Notes: a model not told the origin generated them from the letters alone. 36,307 nt of DNA from UBA1422 sp041752735 (GCA_041752735.1 JBGSVW010000009.1:1-36307), one strand, 5' to 3'. Counted from the stretch's first letter, positions 1 through 8,403 are shown. Made by a program: numbers and translations.

Positions 1-58
1 CCTCACCATATCCATATAATGGATCGTAGTATTCAAGCAATAATGTTTGTATAAATTG
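1..58 (-). pseudogene. Fragment resembling tRNA 2-selenouridine synthase C-terminal region
   Basis: Read on the minus strand, the first ~58 bases translate without a stop into a peptide containing LLLEYYDPLYGYGE. From memory of the family, a YYDP(L/M)Y motif sits near the C-terminus of tRNA 2-selenouridine synthase (MnmH/SelU). The frame runs off the left edge of the window. Upstream, at higher coordinates, it meets DNA that codes for an aminopeptidase on the other strand, so no N-terminal part is present. It is either a broken gene or the edge of an assembly join. The identification rests on about 20 residues and is tentative. Confidence 0.3.
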
Positions 59-261
59 CCGGTAGTTTCCATCTGACTCCGGGAAGTTCTTATGAAGATG
101 CTTTCAACGGAAATAAATCAGCAGTGCATTGGGATCTTGTAATGATTCAGCGAGATGATTATGGCGGCGGTGAAATTTATTTTGATGATGTATTGATTAG
201 AAAAGATGGAATTTTTGTAATTCCCGAATTGGAATGTTTAAACCCGGAAAATTTAAAATAA
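55..261 (+). pseudogene. M29-family aminopeptidase, C-terminal fragment
   Basis: The plus-strand frame from about base 55 to the TAA at 259-261 encodes roughly 68 residues. It contains GSFHLTPGSSYE, NKSAVHWDLV, a GGGEIYFDDVLIRKDG stretch and a LNPENLK end. These match the C-terminal end of M29 (AmpS/PepS-like) metallo-aminopeptidases, whose conserved His and Asp in the HWD segment help bind the metal ions. A TAA in the same frame at 52-54 blocks it, and the other two frames upstream are also closed, so the first ~300 residues of the enzyme are absent. The piece cannot be active alone. It converges on pdp and shares its terminator. Recognition as M29 is fairly sure; whether the truncation is biological or an assembly artefact is not decidable here. 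Confidence 0.7.
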
Positions 262-273
262 AACTTAACCAAT

Positions 274-318
274 TAAAAAAAGCTCCCCATACGCAATTCG
301 TATGGGGAGCTTTTTTTA
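274..318. terminator. Bidirectional intrinsic terminator between aminopeptidase remnant and pdp
   Basis: A perfect 13-bp stem (281-293 with 299-311) encloses a 5-base loop. It is flanked by an A-run on the left (275-281) and a T-run on the right (311-317), so it can end transcription on both strands. It begins 2 bases beyond the pdp stop codon and closes the long minus-strand operon. Confidence 0.93.
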
Positions 319-319
319 A

Positions 320-1627
320 TTATATCCCGATAATATCATAAATAAGTTTATTCTTCTGCGGTATATTAGCTTGAATTATAAAAGCTTTTTCGCATTCATT
401 TCGGCCTGCTTCGACTTTTGCTTTGATTGATCCCTGAATGCATGCCAGACTGTCCCCTGCTTTGACATAATCTCCTACTTTTTTGTATAGGAGGATTCCA
501 GCGGACATATCGATTTCTTCTCCCATTACTGTTCTGCCGGCTCCTGTATGCTGTGATGCCAAACCAATAATATTGGCATCGATAGAACCGATATATCCAT
601 CCAGGTTGGCCTTCAGCTCTAAACTGAATTTTGCCCCGGGAAATAGTTTTTCATCCTCAGTAATTTTTGGGTTACCTCCTTGGTATTTTATAAATTGTGA
701 GAATTTTTTTAGGGCTGTTCCGTTTTGAATTGCTTCATTGGCCAGGAGTTTTCCATGCTCCGGAGAGTCGGCTTTTTGTCCCATATAAATCATGATTCCT
801 GCCAATTCAATTGACAATTCGGTGATATCCGAAGGTCCTTCTCCCTGTAAAGTATGGATGGCTTCCATTACTTCCAGCGCGTTTCCAACAGCCAAACCCA
901 ATGGTTGAGACATATCTGTTACTGCTGCAACAGTCTTTTTTCCACTGAGTTTTCCTATGGAAACCATCATTTCAGCCAATGCCACTGCTTCTGCCCTTGT
1001 TTTCATGAATGCGCCACTACCACACTTCACATCCAATAGAATTGCATCTGCACCTGCAGCCAATTTCTTACTCATGATACTGGCTGAAATCAAACTTAGG
1101 TTCTCAATTGTTGCGGTGACATCTCTTAAGGCGTACAATTTTTTGTCGGCTGGTGCGATATGCCCGGTCTGTCCTATTACAGCGAGACCAATATCATTGA
1201 CTTGCTTAATAAATGAATCAGAATCCATCGATGTTTTCATCCCAGGTATGGACTCCATTTTATCCACTGTACCCCCTGTAAAGCCAAGACCACGGCCGCT
1301 CATTTTTGCGATAGGAACACCACATGCTGCAGCAATGGGACCCACAACCAATGTAGTTTTATCACCTACTCCACCTGTGCTATGCTTATCTACTTTGATT
1401 CCATGTATGGCGGAAAGGTCCACAATGTCTCCTGAAGACTTCATCGCTTCAGTCAAGCAAACTGTTTCTTCCATGGACAATTTCTGAAACATGATGGCCA
1501 TCAATAATGCGGAGGCCTGATAATCAGGTATATCACCATTTGTATAACCGTCAATAAAAAATTGGATTTCGAGTTTCGAAAGTTCTTCACCAATTCTTTT
1601 TTTTAAAATAATGTCATTCATGTTCAT
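320..1627 (-). CDS. pdp: Pyrimidine-nucleoside phosphorylase
   Basis: Cytoplasmic salvage enzyme that splits uridine, deoxyuridine or thymidine with phosphate to the base and (deoxy)ribose-1-phosphate. The 435 residues are the usual length for the thymidine/pyrimidine phosphorylase family. The phosphate- and potassium-binding segment KHSTGGVGDKT lies at residues 81-91 and the family signature SGRGLGFTGGT at 110-120. The C-terminal alpha/beta domain ends in a glycine-rich KKVGDYVKAGD region. A GAGG ribosome site lies 7 bases before the first ATG; a second ATG two codons on is an alternative. It is the last gene of the operon that also holds deoB, whose product converts the released pentose-1-phosphate to the 5-phosphate. 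The choice between Pdp (uridine and thymidine) and a strict thymidine phosphorylase cannot be made for certain from sequence, but Pdp is usual in Firmicutes. Confidence 0.95.
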   Translation of the reverse strand: MNMNDIILKKRIGEELSKLEIQFFIDGYTNGDIPDYQASALLMAIMFQKLSMEETVCLTEAMKSSGDIVDLSAIHGIKVDKHSTGGVGDKTTLVVGPIAAACGVPIAKMSGRGLGFTGGTVDKMESIPGMKTSMDSDSFIKQVNDIGLAVIGQTGHIAPADKKLYALRDVTATIENLSLISASIMSKKLAAGADAILLDVKCGSGAFMKTRAEAVALAEMMVSIGKLSGKKTVAAVTDMSQPLGLAVGNALEVMEAIHTLQGEGPSDITELSIELAGIMIYMGQKADSPEHGKLLANEAIQNGTALKKFSQFIKYQGGNPKITEDEKLFPGAKFSLELKANLDGYIGSIDANIIGLASQHTGAGRTVMGEEIDMSAGILLYKKVGDYVKAGDSLACIQGSIKAKVEAGRNECEKAFIIQANIPQKNKLIYDIIGI

Positions 1628-1679
1628 ATGAGACCCTCGTTTTCTTTTGTTAACATAATATTATTATTCAACCATTGTA

Positions 1680-2693
1680 TCAGCATCCCGGCAATCTGAT
1701 GATTGCAAAGACGCTTTTGTTGGATGTGGAATATGCAACAGTTGTGAGTATCACTCCGGTTGACGGTTCGCTGGCATGGATCATTTTGCTATCAGTGTAA
1801 TAAATTGCTGAATGTACAATACGACCATCTCTGCTGAATAAGATGATATCGCCAGGACGTGCATTGGTTATATTCGTACCAATATTATATGACTTATACT
1901 TGTCATATAAAGCTGATGATGTTCTAGGAACACTTAATCCTGGTACCCCGCTATTATTCACGACCCAGTACACAAAGCCACTGCAATCAAAGGAATTTGG
2001 CCCTGCAGCGCCATATACGTAGGCTGATCCTATCTTTGAATACGCCAGCGAGACTATTTTTTGGGCATTCGCAGTTGCCGGTACACTTGGGGGTGTTGGT
2101 GTTGCTGGTTTTGTTGGCGCTTTCGTGGGCGCTTTTGGTGTAGTTGCTACGATTACCGGTGGAGGGATGACGTCAATATCCTTCGAAGCTACATAAAAAA
2201 TTGCATAAGCATATTTATACATCAACCATTTTTCACCGGCAGGATTGGAAATTTCTCCTAAAAGCTCAATTTTCATTCCGCTTGGCAACTGTACTACATC
2301 GCTATATGATGCGCCGGGCCCGGTCTTTAGTGGTGTATCCACTTTAGTGTTACCAAAACTACTTACTGAATATCTATTCATGATGGAACCGGCTGTGTTT
2401 TGGACCACATATTGAGATGACAAATAATCAGGACTCCCATGCCATTTAATCCGCAACCATTTGCTGGTTACATAAATATAATACAAACTTTTCGTAGGAA
2501 CTGCTTCAAGACTGGAGTTGGAGTCATTACTTGTTGAAGACGTTACTGTTACGGATTTATCATTTTGGGTGTCTTGAACTACAGTAGCTGATACTGCACC
2601 GTGAAAAAACACTTCTGATATGGTTACGATTCCCAATAGAAGTAAGGAACATACAATACATGATAGGATCAATGCATGTTTTTTACTATTCAT
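1680..2693 (-). CDS. Secreted NlpC/P60 peptidoglycan endopeptidase
   Basis: Probable exported cell-wall hydrolase that cuts stem peptides of peptidoglycan. The 337-residue protein starts with a signal peptide (basic MNSKKH, hydrophobic residues 8-28, likely cleavage after VSA at 36). An SH3-like wall-binding region follows at about 65-175. A Pro/Thr/Ala-rich linker at 178-208 contains APTKAPTK repeats. The NlpC/P60 domain occupies 210-335, with the Cys-His-His catalytic set visible as C237 (DCSGF), H294 and H306. Strong GGAGGAGG ribosome site. It lies between deoB and pdp, 25 bases after the former and 52 before the latter. The last residue is a cysteine (LPGC), which is unusual. Family assignment is firm; substrate is inferred. 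Confidence 0.92.
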   Translation of the reverse strand: MNSKKHALILSCIVCSLLLLGIVTISEVFFHGAVSATVVQDTQNDKSVTVTSSTSNDSNSSLEAVPTKSLYYIYVTSKWLRIKWHGSPDYLSSQYVVQNTAGSIMNRYSVSSFGNTKVDTPLKTGPGASYSDVVQLPSGMKIELLGEISNPAGEKWLMYKYAYAIFYVASKDIDVIPPPVIVATTPKAPTKAPTKPATPTPPSVPATANAQKIVSLAYSKIGSAYVYGAAGPNSFDCSGFVYWVVNNSGVPGLSVPRTSSALYDKYKSYNIGTNITNARPGDIILFSRDGRIVHSAIYYTDSKMIHASEPSTGVILTTVAYSTSNKSVFAIIRLPGC

Positions 2694-2718
2694 TGTTCTC
2701 CTCCTCCATTCATATAAG

Positions 2719-3891
2719 CTAAAGTATTTTGTTTTTAAAACTTTCGCCGATGGATGTTTTTCCCGCTGCTAAGATGTCTGAAATAGTTGCCCCTAAATCC
2801 GCAAAGGTCGGACGTGTACCCAAATTGACTCCAGGCTTAATGTGAGTGCCATAGAATACCATGGGAATATATTCGCGGGTATGGTCCCACCCTGCGTGGA
2901 TAGGATCGTTTCCATGGTCTGCGCACAAAATCAACAAATCATTAGATTTCAGCGCTTTCAAGATTTCCGAAAGCCCTCGATCGAACTCTTCAATGGCAAG
3001 GGCATAACCCTCTGGATCTCTTCTATGTCCATACTTTGAGTCGAAATCCACAAGATTTGTGAAAATCAATCCAGAAAAATCCATTTTAATTGCTTCTATG
3101 GTTTTCTGGACTCCATCTGCGTTGCTTTCAGTATGAACTGATGTGGAAATGCCTGTCTGATTAAATATATCGCCAATTTTTCCGATAGCCCAAACCGTTT
3201 TGCCCGTGCTTTGAATTAAGTCCAATAAAGTTGGTTTTGGAGGCGAAACAGCATAATCACGACGGTCGGATGTACGGGTTCTATTGCCGTTTTCTAGTAT
3301 GTAAGGCCTGGCAATGACTCTTCCGCAGGCATATTCACCCTGCAGCATTTTACGTGCGATTTCACAGATCTCATATAAGCGAGTTAGTGGTATGACATCA
3401 GTATTGGCTGCAATTTGAAAAACACTGTCAGCTGAAGTATATACAATTGGTTTACCACTTTTTTCGTGTTCGGGACCAAGCTCGTCAATAATCACTGTTC
3501 CCGATGCGGCATAATTGCCCAGTACTTTTGAACCGATGGCTTTTTCAAATTGCTCAATAAAAGCATCTGGGAAACCATCCGGAAAAGTTTGAAACGGGAC
3601 TTCGGTTTGCAACCCTGCAATTTCCCAATGACCTGTGATGGTATCCTTGCCCCTGGATACTTCTGCAGATCTTCCAAAGGTACCAATTGGATTTTGGATT
3701 GACAGCCTGCCGTTGGCTGCGCCATCAATATTCCCAAACCCAAGTTTCTGTAGTGTGGGAATAACTAGATTTGGATGACGATCTAAAATATGTCCTAAAG
3801 TATCTGAACCTAAGTCACCGAATTGTTCTGCATCCGGCAACGCGCCGATACCAAGACTATCCATTACAATTAGAATCACTCTATTTATCAT
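2719..3891 (-). CDS. deoB: Phosphopentomutase
   Basis: Alkaline-phosphatase-superfamily enzyme that interconverts (deoxy)ribose-1-phosphate and 5-phosphate, linking nucleoside breakdown to the pentose phosphate pathway. From the chosen start it has 390 residues, normal for the family. Metal- and phosphate-site motifs are intact: DSLGIGALPDA near the N-terminus (D11), GKDTITGHWE, SADSVFQIAA, DFDSKYGHRRDP and CADHGNDP near the C-terminus. An ATG at 3906 would add five residues, but that codon is itself part of the GGAGG ribosome site, which sits 8 bases before the ATG at 3891; the latter is therefore preferred. It overlaps the end of the metallophosphoesterase gene by 11 bases, so the two are likely translationally coupled. 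Confidence 0.96.
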   Translation of the reverse strand: MINRVILIVMDSLGIGALPDAEQFGDLGSDTLGHILDRHPNLVIPTLQKLGFGNIDGAANGRLSIQNPIGTFGRSAEVSRGKDTITGHWEIAGLQTEVPFQTFPDGFPDAFIEQFEKAIGSKVLGNYAASGTVIIDELGPEHEKSGKPIVYTSADSVFQIAANTDVIPLTRLYEICEIARKMLQGEYACGRVIARPYILENGNRTRTSDRRDYAVSPPKPTLLDLIQSTGKTVWAIGKIGDIFNQTGISTSVHTESNADGVQKTIEAIKMDFSGLIFTNLVDFDSKYGHRRDPEGYALAIEEFDRGLSEILKALKSNDLLILCADHGNDPIHAGWDHTREYIPMVFYGTHIKPGVNLGTRPTFADLGATISDILAAGKTSIGESFKNKIL

Positions 3892-4600
3892 TTGATGTAC
3901 CTCCATTATAAAGTAAAAATGGTTTACATTGTAGATAGTCCAAAGACACCAACTTATATTCTACGCCGTTAAAATTTCCTTGCAATCCTTTGTGATATGT
4001 TTCAGAGCCATGCAAATGTCCATACACTACGGTTTTAATACCTGCTTCGGAAAATATTTCAGTGAATCCGGAGGATTGTAGTTTGTCGTTGGTCGGTGGG
4101 AAATGCAATGCACCAAGTATGTACTTAGCACCTTTGGCCTTTGCATCCTCAATGGATCGTTGGATACGAAGCAATTCACGTTGATATATTTTATTATCAG
4201 CCTCTGTAAATCCATCCGTACCCGGACAAATCCACCCCCTGCTACCACAGATTGCAATGTCTTCAGCCAAAACGCAAAAGTTATGCAAAAATATAATGTC
4301 ATCATACATCGCATTCATCTTTTGAATGCCTGTCCACCACAAATCATGATTTCCTTTGATGATTACTTTTTTTCCGGGTAGTTGATGAAGCCATTCCAAG
4401 TCAGCCTTTGCTTCATTAAATTTTAGCGCCCATGAAATATCACCGGCCAAAATAATTGTATCTTCATTTTTTATCTGCTCTAGCCAATTTTCTTTTAACC
4501 GCTCTGCATGACGTATCCATTGCTCGCCGTAAATGTCCATTGGCTTATCAATTCCTTCACCCAGAGATAGGTGTAGGTCTCCAAGTGCATAGATACTCAT
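3881..4600 (-). CDS. Calcineurin-like metallophosphoesterase
   Basis: A 239-residue cytosolic phosphoesterase with all the metal-binding blocks of the calcineurin-like fold: D8 and H10 (GDLHLS), D54 (LAGDISWA), N84 and H85 (KGNHDLWW), H166 (ALHFPPTN) and H195/H197 (YGHLHG). The short architecture with GDISWA and KGNHDLWW resembles an uncharacterised Firmicute family of predicted phosphohydrolases (COG1768 as I recall). The substrate is unknown. The start follows a GGAG site 4 bases upstream and lies 8 bases after the rmuC stop. It is wedged between rmuC and deoB, which does not point clearly to either repair or nucleotide turnover. Confidence 0.88.
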   Translation of the reverse strand: MSIYALGDLHLSLGEGIDKPMDIYGEQWIRHAERLKENWLEQIKNEDTIILAGDISWALKFNEAKADLEWLHQLPGKKVIIKGNHDLWWTGIQKMNAMYDDIIFLHNFCVLAEDIAICGSRGWICPGTDGFTEADNKIYQRELLRIQRSIEDAKAKGAKYILGALHFPPTNDKLQSSGFTEIFSEAGIKTVVYGHLHGSETYHKGLQGNFNGVEYKLVSLDYLQCKPFLLYNGGTSNDK

Positions 4601-4608
4601 CGTGCTCC

Positions 4609-5826
4609 CTACTCCTCTTCTATGTCTAGATCCGAATCCAAAATGGATTCTGCTATTTCTTCATTTTTTCCAACAGTTAAAACTTCAACATTTTTTAACT
4701 TCACATTGATTTTTTTGGTTCTTGCGCCTACCAATTCCTCAAGATTTTCATCTGCTTTACGTAGATTTTCTCGTGTTTTGGCTAAAACGTCACCAAATTT
4801 CCGGAATTCGGTTTTAACAGCTGCCAAAGTATCCCATACTTCGCTGGAATGCTTCTGAATAGCCAGTGTTCGAAATCCCATTTGCAAACTGTTCAATAAT
4901 GCAGCCATGGTCGTGGGACCTGCTATGTTAACTTTATATTCTGATGATTGAAGTTCTTCAATCATACCGGCCTTAACCACTTCTGCATACAATCCTTCAA
5001 TTGGTAAAAACATAATGGCAAAATCCGTAGTATACGGTGGTTCAAGATACTTGTTTCTGATATCACGCGCCTCTGCTTTAATTCGTGTAGTCAAATCTTT
5101 TATACAACGCTTAATTTCATCTTTGTCACCGCTATCATATGCATCCAAAAGTTTCTCGTATGTGTCTCCCGGATACTTCGCATCAATTGGCAAATAAACA
5201 GTTCTATCACCGTCTCCAGGTAATTTGATTGCAAATTCGACTTTTTCATCGCCAGTACTTTTAGTTGTAATGTTCTTTTCGTATTGTTCAGGTGCAAGAA
5301 TTTGTTCTAATATGGCTTCTAGTTGAAGTTCTCCTAGATTTCCCCGGGTTTTAACATTGGTTAGTACCCGCTTCAGATCACCAACTCCGGTAGCAAGATT
5401 CTGCATTTCCCCGAAGCTTTTATTGACCTTATCCAGTTGCTCATTGACAATTTGGAAGGATTTGGTAATTCGGTCCTCTAAGGTTTGCTGTAACTTTTCA
5501 TCCACTGTGTTTCGCATTTGCTCTAGTTTCTTGTTGTTATCCTCCTGCAGCGAAGCAATCCTGGTTTCCATCGTTGTGCGAATATTATCAAGTTTTTGTT
5601 CATTGCTTCTTGCCATTGATTCAAATTGTCTGGTTAATTCCATCAAACGTTGGCTTTGTATCTCAACGGTAAATTTTTGGTTGTCAGAAAAAACGTCTGA
5701 CATATTCTTCATAGTATGTTGGACACTGTTTATGGTTTCTTTTCTTGATGATCCAACCGCCATGAGATTAACAATCAATAAAACTACAACCGCAACGATA
5801 CCACCCAATAGTAAATAGTCCATCAT
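4609..5826 (-). CDS. rmuC: DNA recombination protein RmuC
   Basis: Membrane-anchored protein of the RmuC family, which limits inversions at short inverted repeats and is thought to act as, or with, a nuclease. Residues 4-24 form one transmembrane helix and about 30-150 a long coiled coil rich in Gln, Glu and Lys. The conserved RmuC nuclease-like core lies at about 160-370, with GNLGELQLEAIL at 162-173 and PIDAKYPGD from 213. The C-terminal tail is acidic. Length 405 is typical. Two adjacent ATG codons compete: the second, at 5823, is better spaced from the GGAG than the first. It lies 5 bases after the unknown gene and 8 before the phosphoesterase, in the long operon that also holds recX. Confidence 0.94.
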   Translation of the reverse strand: MMDYLLLGGIVAVVVLLIVNLMAVGSSRKETINSVQHTMKNMSDVFSDNQKFTVEIQSQRLMELTRQFESMARSNEQKLDNIRTTMETRIASLQEDNNKKLEQMRNTVDEKLQQTLEDRITKSFQIVNEQLDKVNKSFGEMQNLATGVGDLKRVLTNVKTRGNLGELQLEAILEQILAPEQYEKNITTKSTGDEKVEFAIKLPGDGDRTVYLPIDAKYPGDTYEKLLDAYDSGDKDEIKRCIKDLTTRIKAEARDIRNKYLEPPYTTDFAIMFLPIEGLYAEVVKAGMIEELQSSEYKVNIAGPTTMAALLNSLQMGFRTLAIQKHSSEVWDTLAAVKTEFRKFGDVLAKTRENLRKADENLEELVGARTKKINVKLKNVEVLTVGKNEEIAESILDSDLDIEEE

Positions 5827-5831
5827 CTCTC

Positions 5832-6275
5832 CTACTCCAGATAATCGGCGTATAATACATCTAATTTATGAAATTCTTTTTCTGTTTCTCTATTGTGTTC
5901 ATTCAGTTTCTTTGTAGCAACGGAGCATTCACTATACTTTCCGCCTTTTTTTTCGGCAGTATTTTGGAATGCTACCTGTACTTGGATTTGACAGTCACAA
6001 AGTCCGGCAAACATGAAGAGGGAATGTTCAAAAACTTCTTTTAGCTCTAGGCCGGCTTCGTCGGAAGGATCTAGCTTTATGTCCTTAGGATTCACACGTG
6101 CGATATCTTTTTTGCAAGCTCGAAGTCTATCGATGTGTTGCTTGTAATTCTTTTTTTTGAAAATTGATAAAGGGGTAGCTTCGCTACGAATCGCCAGCGT
6201 AATCTCCTTATACTCTTCAATTATTTCGGAATAGAATATTTCGATGTTCTCAATCAGTTTTTTCTTATCTGACAT
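5832..6275 (-). CDS. Uncharacterised helical protein, 147 residues
   Basis: I do not recognise a family. The protein is soluble, highly charged and predicted to be almost entirely helical, with no signal peptide or membrane segment. Residues 1-30 are an acidic amphipathic stretch, the middle has a Lys/Arg-rich block (FKKKNYKQHIDRLRACKKD), and there are several cysteines, including a CDC pair near 93-95 and C117. A strong AGGAGG lies 8 bases before the ATG. The gene overlaps the end of tcdA by 11 bases and sits 5 bases before rmuC, so it is surely a translated member of the operon. A role with RmuC or TcdA is possible but unproven. Confidence 0.8.
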   Translation of the reverse strand: MSDKKKLIENIEIFYSEIIEEYKEITLAIRSEATPLSIFKKKNYKQHIDRLRACKKDIARVNPKDIKLDPSDEAGLELKEVFEHSLFMFAGLCDCQIQVQVAFQNTAEKKGGKYSECSVATKKLNEHNRETEKEFHKLDVLYADYLE

Positions 6276-6963
6276 ATGATTGTCCTCCTGCTACTAAAAT
6301 ATCTCTTATTACTTCGCCTGCCATTAGTAGTCCCGCCACCGGGGGCACAAATGATATACTGCCTGGGGGCCTATTTCTTGATGGCACAATATCCGAATAA
6401 ACTACTTTAAGATGCTCGATACCTTTGGCTTTCAATTCTTTGCGCATCACCTTTGCCAGCGGGCATCCGGAAGTTTGGGATATGTCTGCGATTCTAAATC
6501 CTGTTGCATCCAACTTATTTCCGGTTCCCATTGAAGAGATTAATGGAATTCCTTCCTCTTTTGCTCTGCATGCCAGTTCAATTTTAGCAGTAACATTATC
6601 AATAGCATCAATAATGTAATCATACACGGATAAATCAAAAGATGCTGCGTTTTCAGGCAAATAAAATAATTTATGAGGGTTTACAACAATATCCATGTTT
6701 ATCTGATGAATACGGGTAGCCATTACTTCTACTTTGTCCATCCCGATTGTATTGTGTAGCGCAATGATTTGACGATTGATGTTGGTTTCATCTATTACAT
6801 CTTTATCAATGAGATCCAAAGTTCCGATACCGGCTCTGGCGAGTGCCTCAACCGTATACCCGCCGACACCACCTATTCCAAATACAGCAACCCGTGCATT
6901 TTTTAAAATTTCAAGGCCCATTTCACCGATTAATAAAGCGGTACGTTCATGTTGTTTTATCAT
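6265..6963 (-). CDS. tcdA: tRNA threonylcarbamoyladenosine dehydratase (TcdA/CsdL)
   Basis: E1-like enzyme of the ThiF/MoeB superfamily. TcdA uses ATP to cyclise the t6A37 modification of tRNA to ct6A. The N-terminus has the family pattern ERTALLIGEMGLEIL, then the nucleotide-binding GIGGVGG at 29-35, the arginine finger NINRQ near 62-66, and DAIDN near 121-125. A PLAKVMRKELK segment and RNRPPGSISFVPPVAGL are characteristic of TcdA rather than of ThiF or MoeB. The zinc-binding CxxC pairs of MoeB are absent, which supports the call. Length 232 is slightly short compared with about 250-270 but normal for Firmicutes. The start overlaps recX by 17 bases, with a GAAAGG ribosome site. Confidence 0.92.
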   Translation of the reverse strand: MIKQHERTALLIGEMGLEILKNARVAVFGIGGVGGYTVEALARAGIGTLDLIDKDVIDETNINRQIIALHNTIGMDKVEVMATRIHQINMDIVVNPHKLFYLPENAASFDLSVYDYIIDAIDNVTAKIELACRAKEEGIPLISSMGTGNKLDATGFRIADISQTSGCPLAKVMRKELKAKGIEHLKVVYSDIVPSRNRPPGSISFVPPVAGLLMAGEVIRDILVAGGQSYVR

Positions 6964-7435
6964 TGCCTTTGCCTTTCATGAATTCACCAAGAATGGCATA
7001 TACTGTTTCAGTGCGATATCCCAGGGAAACAAGTTTTCTCCCGGCTTTTGCTAATAGTTTATTATCCACAGGAGTCTGTTGTCCGATGATTTTTTGTGCC
7101 TGCACCATCCCGCGTTGATATTCATCTGACAAAGGGTCATGATTGGTTTCTTCAATGTATCTTTCTAATCCTTGATCAATATTGCTTTCAGATATCCCCC
7201 GCTCTTTCAGCTCGCGTTGTATTCTATAGAAAGCCTGCCCTTTTGGAATGCAATGTGAGATATATACTGCTGCATAATCGGAATCGTTGATATATCCATA
7301 CTCCTCAAAGTTTGACAAGACAGCTTCAATCTCATCAGCAGGGTATCCCTTAACTTGAAGATGCTTTTTAAGCTGAGCCTTTGTTTTCATGCGGTTTTCC
7401 AGGAACCTAGAAGCCACATCCCAAATTTCATCCAT
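6947..7435 (-). CDS. recX: Regulatory protein RecX
   Basis: Small helical-repeat modulator that binds RecA filaments and blocks their growth. It has 162 residues built of three tandem three-helix units. The diagnostic elements are visible: RFLENRMKTKAQLKKHL followed by the YGYINDSDYA segment, the second unit GQAFYRIQRELKERGIS, and the third near the C-terminus with LVSLGYRTETVYAIL. A GAGGT ribosome site is 6-7 bases before the ATG. The gene overlaps tcdA, so both are probably coupled. recA is not in the window. Family length for RecX varies (about 150-270), and this is a short one. Confidence 0.9.
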   Translation of the reverse strand: MDEIWDVASRFLENRMKTKAQLKKHLQVKGYPADEIEAVLSNFEEYGYINDSDYAAVYISHCIPKGQAFYRIQRELKERGISESNIDQGLERYIEETNHDPLSDEYQRGMVQAQKIIGQQTPVDNKLLAKAGRKLVSLGYRTETVYAILGEFMKGKGNDKTT

Positions 7436-7455
7436 GTTAGTACCTCATTATTACC

Positions 7456-8403
7456 TCAGTGATTCACTTTATTTTGATTCGGTAATTTCGGTATTGTTTT
7501 TTTGTTACCCGATAAACTGATTCCAACAACGCCAGCTACAATTAACCCAGCGCAAATTATGTGATATGCCTGCAAAGGTTCCGAAAGAAATATGGTTCCG
7601 GCAATGATTGATATTGCAGTGGAAACATTTCCATATAGAGTTCCTTGTACCGCTGGCATATGCGCCATCATATAACTCATCAACTGTGCAGTGAACATAA
7701 TACAGAAGATGCCTAAATATGCAGTGGCGAGAAGAAATTTTGGATTTCCAAAAAGTGCAAAGTAATCGTCTAATGTATCTGTGGCCAATCCATGAATAAG
7801 TGTTGCAGTATTAAAGAACACAAATCCGCTTATAACGATTGCAAAAGTAATCTCAATCGGCGTAAAAATGTTTTTAATCTGCCGCATGACTACATTGCTA
7901 CCAGATATTAAAGCACTGGAAATTGCCAGCAGTAGAATTCCTTTGACGCTGAATGAAATGGTAGATGCACCCATAAATATCATCAAAACCAAGGCAGATA
8001 TCGAAACCCACATAAACATTTCTTGAAGCACTGTTGACTTCTCTCCCAACACAAATCGGGCGATAATCTTTGTAAAAACCGGAACGATTGCAAATAAGAT
8101 GGCACCCTCAACAGAAGATGTGAACACCATCCCTAATGTTTGAAAAATCATAAATCCAACATAGCAAACAACTACCAATCCTACTCTCATGATTGGTTTA
8201 TTTCGATAGGTTACTTTGTTAATACGAAGCAACAGGAACACAATCGCTGCAAGAAATGCAAAAGTATAGCGAAAACTAAGGATTTGCAAAGGTGTCGCAA
8301 TGGGCACAGTAATCTTTAAAGACATAAAAGAAAAACCTACTAGAACAGCAAATACCATGCCAGCTAAATGCGCTTTTATTCTGCCTGAATTTTTCTGATC
8401 CAT
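7456..8403 (-). CDS. EamA/DMT-family transporter
   Basis: Inner-membrane permease of the drug/metabolite transporter superfamily. The 315 residues contain about ten hydrophobic helices in two EamA repeats (about 10-145 and 155-300). The first repeat begins HLAGMVFAVLVGFSFMSLK and the second FSVKGILLLAISSALISGSNVVMR. The C-terminal tail is short and basic. AAGGAAG precedes the first ATG. It overlaps the phosphopantetheinyl transferase gene by 28 bases and is 20 bases from recX. The substrate cannot be told from sequence; amino acids, nucleosides and small exported metabolites are all known for this family. Confidence 0.88.
   Translation of the reverse strand: MDQKNSGRIKAHLAGMVFAVLVGFSFMSLKITVPIATPLQILSFRYTFAFLAAIVFLLLRINKVTYRNKPIMRVGLVVVCYVGFMIFQTLGMVFTSSVEGAILFAIVPVFTKIIARFVLGEKSTVLQEMFMWVSISALVLMIFMGASTISFSVKGILLLAISSALISGSNVVMRQIKNIFTPIEITFAIVISGFVFFNTATLIHGLATDTLDDYFALFGNPKFLLATAYLGIFCIMFTAQLMSYMMAHMPAVQGTLYGNVSTAISIIAGTIFLSEPLQAYHIICAGLIVAGVVGISLSGNKKTIPKLPNQNKVNH

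Noticed and set aside
957..1487. 176-codon plus-strand open frame
   Set aside because: It is antisense to the conserved core of pdp, has no ribosome site and encodes no recognisable motif; a shadow of the real gene.
1680..2693. NlpC/P60 protein and M23 protein as lipoproteins
   Set aside because: Cysteines lie inside the signal sequences, but none is preceded by a proper lipobox; ordinary signal-peptidase I cleavage sites fit better.
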